A stretch of DNA of 64,000 bases. Origin: Phenylobacterium sp. Lineage in GTDB: Bacteria > Pseudomonadota > Alphaproteobacteria > Caulobacterales > Caulobacteraceae. The first letter of the stretch is position 1; every line of letters begins with the position of its first letter. Both the position numbers and the translations under genes were made by a program. Below are positions 62,318-64,000 of this stretch, in pieces. The stretch is from contig NZ_JAUXXE010000068.1 in assembly GCF_030681155.1 (NCBI RefSeq), forward strand, positions 112,669-176,668, in the 5' to 3' direction. The notes below the pieces were generated by a model. That model was given only the letters and a program-made list of their open reading frames with translations, had not been told where the DNA came from and searched no databases.

Positions 62318-63514
62318 CTAGTCCAACGCCTGAGCCATTCGCGCGGCGAGTTTGCGCGCGACCTCGGTCTTGGCGACCCGGTCCCAGCGCTCGATCCCCT
62401 GGCCGCTCACGATGGCCACCGCGTTGTCGTCGCCGCCCATGGTTCCGGCGATGCTGACGTCGTTGGCGACGATCCAGTCACAACCCTTCCTGGCGAGCTT
62501 GGCCTGGGCGTAGGTCTCGACGTCGTTGGTCTCAGCCGCGAAGCCGACCACTAGCTTCGGGCGCCGGGCGCCCGCCTGCGACAGGGTCGCCAGGATATCA
62601 GGGTTTTCGACCAGACTGATGGTCGGCGGGCCATCGGCGCCCTTCTTCATCTTGGTCCCGGCTGCGGTCTCGGGCCGCCAATCGGACACCGCCGCCACGC
62701 AGACGGCGATATCGGCCGGCAGCGCCGCCTCGCAGGCCGCCAGCATCTGGCGCGCGGTCTCTACATCCACCCGCGTCACCCCGACCGGGGTCGGGACCGA
62801 AACCGGCCCGGCGACCAGGGTCACCTCGGCGCCCAGATCAGCCAGGGCTTTGGCGATGGCGAAACCTTGCTTGCCGCTGGAGCGATTGGTCAGCAGCCGC
62901 ACGGGATCGATGGGCTCGGCGGTCGGCCCCGCCGTGACGATGGCGCGTTTGCCCGCCAGCGGCCGAGCCGCCGGACCGGCCAATGCGGCCATGATCGCCT
63001 CGAAAATCACCGCCGGCTCGGCCATCCGGCCGAACCCGAACTCGCCGCAGGCCATGGCGCCCTCATCAGGGCCGACGAACAGCACCCCGTCGCCCTTCAG
63101 GGTCGCCAGGTTGCGACGGGTGGCGGCATGCTCCCACATGCGCACGTTCATGGCCGGCGCCATCAGCACCGGCTTGTCGGTGGCGAGCAAGGTGGTGGAG
63201 GCCAGGTCGTTAGCGTGGCCGTTCGCGGCCTTGGCCATCAAGTCAGCAGTGGCTGGGACCACCACCACGAGGTCGGCCGAGCGCGACAGCTCGATGTGGC
63301 CCATCTCCGCTTCATCGGTCAGGGAGAACAGCTCGGAATAGACCTTGTCCTCGCTGAGCGCGGCCAGCGACAGCGGGGTCACGAACTGGGCGCCCGCCTG
63401 GGTGAGGATCGGCCGCACGCCGACGCCCGCCTTGCGCAGCAGCCGCGTCAGCTCCAGAGCCTTGTAGGCGGCGATCCCGCCCCCGACGATCAGCAGAATC
63501 CGCTTTTCCGACAA
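62318..63514 (-). CDS. coaBC: Bifunctional phosphopantothenoylcysteine decarboxylase/phosphopantothenate-cysteine ligase
   Basis: A 398-residue two-domain CoA biosynthesis enzyme. CoaC half (about 1-185): GGGIAAYKALELTRLL, a catalytic His region in AANGHANDLAS, APAMNVRMWEHAATRRN and the substrate flap Cys in ACGEFGFGRMAEP. CoaB half (about 190-398): TAGPTAEPIDPVRLLTNRSSGKQG (shown as TAGPTAEPIDPVRLL), AAVSDWRPE and the KMKKG motif. It makes 4'-phosphopantetheine. Divergent from the lipoprotein gene at the right edge, across a spacer holding an SOS box. Confidence 0.97.
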   Translation of the reverse strand: MSEKRILLIVGGGIAAYKALELTRLLRKAGVGVRPILTQAGAQFVTPLSLAALSEDKVYSELFSLTDEAEMGHIELSRSADLVVVVPATADLMAKAANGHANDLASTTLLATDKPVLMAPAMNVRMWEHAATRRNLATLKGDGVLFVGPDEGAMACGEFGFGRMAEPAVIFEAIMAALAGPAARPLAGKRAIVTAGPTAEPIDPVRLLTNRSSGKQGFAIAKALADLGAEVTLVAGPVSVPTPVGVTRVDVETARQMLAACEAALPADIAVCVAAVSDWRPETAAGTKMKKGADGPPTISLVENPDILATLSQAGARRPKLVVGFAAETNDVETYAQAKLARKGCDWIVANDVSIAGTMGGDDNAVAIVSGQGIERWDRVAKTEVARKLAARMAQALD

Positions 63515-63584
63515 GGCCTCAAGCCCTCCTGTGAAGGTCTGTAGGTCTAGGACAAACAGGGCCGCTGGACAAACCTCACAATCT

Positions 63585-63599
63585 GTTCTTAATTTGTTC
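63585..63599 (+). promoter_or_regulatory. Candidate LexA (SOS) box
   Basis: GTTC-TTAATTT-GTTC is an exact match to the alphaproteobacterial LexA site GTTC-N7-GTTC. It is 31 bases upstream of the lipoprotein GTG start and 71 bases from the coaBC start, so repression of the lipoprotein gene is the likelier role. Confidence 0.7.
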
Positions 63600-63630
63600 C
63601 CACAACCTGGCCGGGCGAGGGAGGAACAGC

Positions 63631-64000
63631 GTGGCTAAGTACAAGATAGCGTTGAGTATAGGGGTGGCCTTGATCCTGGTCGCCGCCTGCGAACGGCCCT
63701 CTGCGGTCGCTGAAAAGGAGCAAGGCGCCACAACGAACGAGCCGCGCGAATTCGCCAGCACGCAGTCGCCTCGATCGGAGAGCAGGGCCCAGGAACCGGT
63801 TCGGGAACTCGACGGCAAGCCGATCTGGTCGGCCAGCCGCAGGGGCAGCGCCGAGGAAAACGCCCAACGCGCCTTTGATCGCAACGGCGAAGCGTTCGGC
63901 GCCAAGAACCTCGACGACTTCGTCCGCAAGGCTCACGCCTTCGTGGAAAATCCGCCGGCCGGAACCCAGCGCGCCACCCGACCCAATGGCGACACCCTGC
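63631..64000 (+). CDS. Lipoprotein, N-terminal part (continues past the right edge)
   Basis: Open frame without stop from GTG 63631 to the window end, about 123 codons. GAGGGAGGAAC sits just upstream as ribosome binding site. The N-terminus is a lipoprotein signal (KYKIALSIGVALILVAAC), with lipidated Cys around residue 20. The mature part is charged, with repeated Glu/Arg/Gln, then a compact region KPIWSASRRGSAEENAQRAF, a DFVRKAHAFVENPP segment and GTQRATRPNGDTL at the edge. The pattern around the end resembles extracytoplasmic proteins of uncertain function known from Caulobacterales; I would not name the family. An exact SOS box lies upstream. Confidence 0.7.
   Translation, partial: MAKYKIALSIGVALILVAACERPSAVAEKEQGATTNEPREFASTQSPRSESRAQEPVRELDGKPIWSASRRGSAEENAQRAFDRNGEAFGAKNLDDFVRKAHAFVENPPAGTQRATRPNGDTL

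Overview
The window is high-GC, densely packed chromosomal DNA from an alphaproteobacterium, most likely Caulobacteraceae (Caulobacter/Phenylobacterium type). Reasons: ChvG/ChvI next to FlmA/FlmB-like (PseB/PseC) flagellin-sugar genes, a hemC-hemD-mitofilin-hemY cluster divergent from tsaD, a PEPxxWA-CTERM protein, chemoreceptors with the Caulobacter-style duplicated signalling architecture, and an alphaproteobacterial GTTC-N7-GTTC SOS box. Genus is inference. I see no phage, insertion sequence, CRISPR array or rRNA; three tRNA genes (Arg-CCG, Ala-CGC, Thr-CGT) are present, all on the minus strand.

Layout. 1-9.1 kb: chvG (cut by the left edge) and chvI, a large protein of unknown function, pseC/pseB, a small secreted protein, an SDR-PhhB-HAD operon, and a VanZ-like/DUF3445 pair. 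9.1-18.4 kb: an orphan kdpE/short kdpD pair, a peroxiredoxin-like/2OG-oxygenase fusion, an AT-richer gap and a PEP-CTERM protein, tRNA-Arg, a lone ABC ATPase, a zinc-finger protein, a PEP mutase/isocitrate lyase family enzyme and an MHYT hybrid kinase. 18.4-30.5 kb: polA, a cupin, tRNA-Ala, yggT and DUF167 genes, an MCP-cheW-MCP operon, a sirtuin, a zinc ribbon and an EpsD-like lipoprotein. 30.6-38.5 kb: tRNA-Thr, the heme/mitofilin cluster, then tsaD-gpsA-yciI-Rieske and a creatininase. 38.5-54.7 kb: M28 peptidase, acs, SRPBCC protein, Rsm22 methyltransferase, MDR reductase, M16 peptidase, Hsp70-like protein, maeB, dapB, amidase and dut. 54.7-64 kb: a TonB receptor without a signal peptide behind a small cytochrome c, glcFED, a second cytochrome c, an unknown protein, coaBC, and a truncated lipoprotein gene behind an SOS box.

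How it fits together: most genes are housekeeping (replication/repair: polA, dut; heme; CoA; lysine; tRNA t6A; central carbon: acs, maeB, glcDEF). Sensory genes are over-represented (two two-component systems, one MHYT hybrid kinase, two MCPs plus CheW). The least explained items are the dead-peroxiredoxin/dioxygenase fusion, the SOS-box lipoprotein, the signal-less TonB receptor, the short KdpD with no kdpFABC nearby, and several perfect palindromes in intergenic spaces. Start codons were moved from the longest possible ORF where a ribosome binding site or family alignment argued for it; GTG and TTG starts are frequent. No database search was possible; all family names are from motif and sequence recognition.
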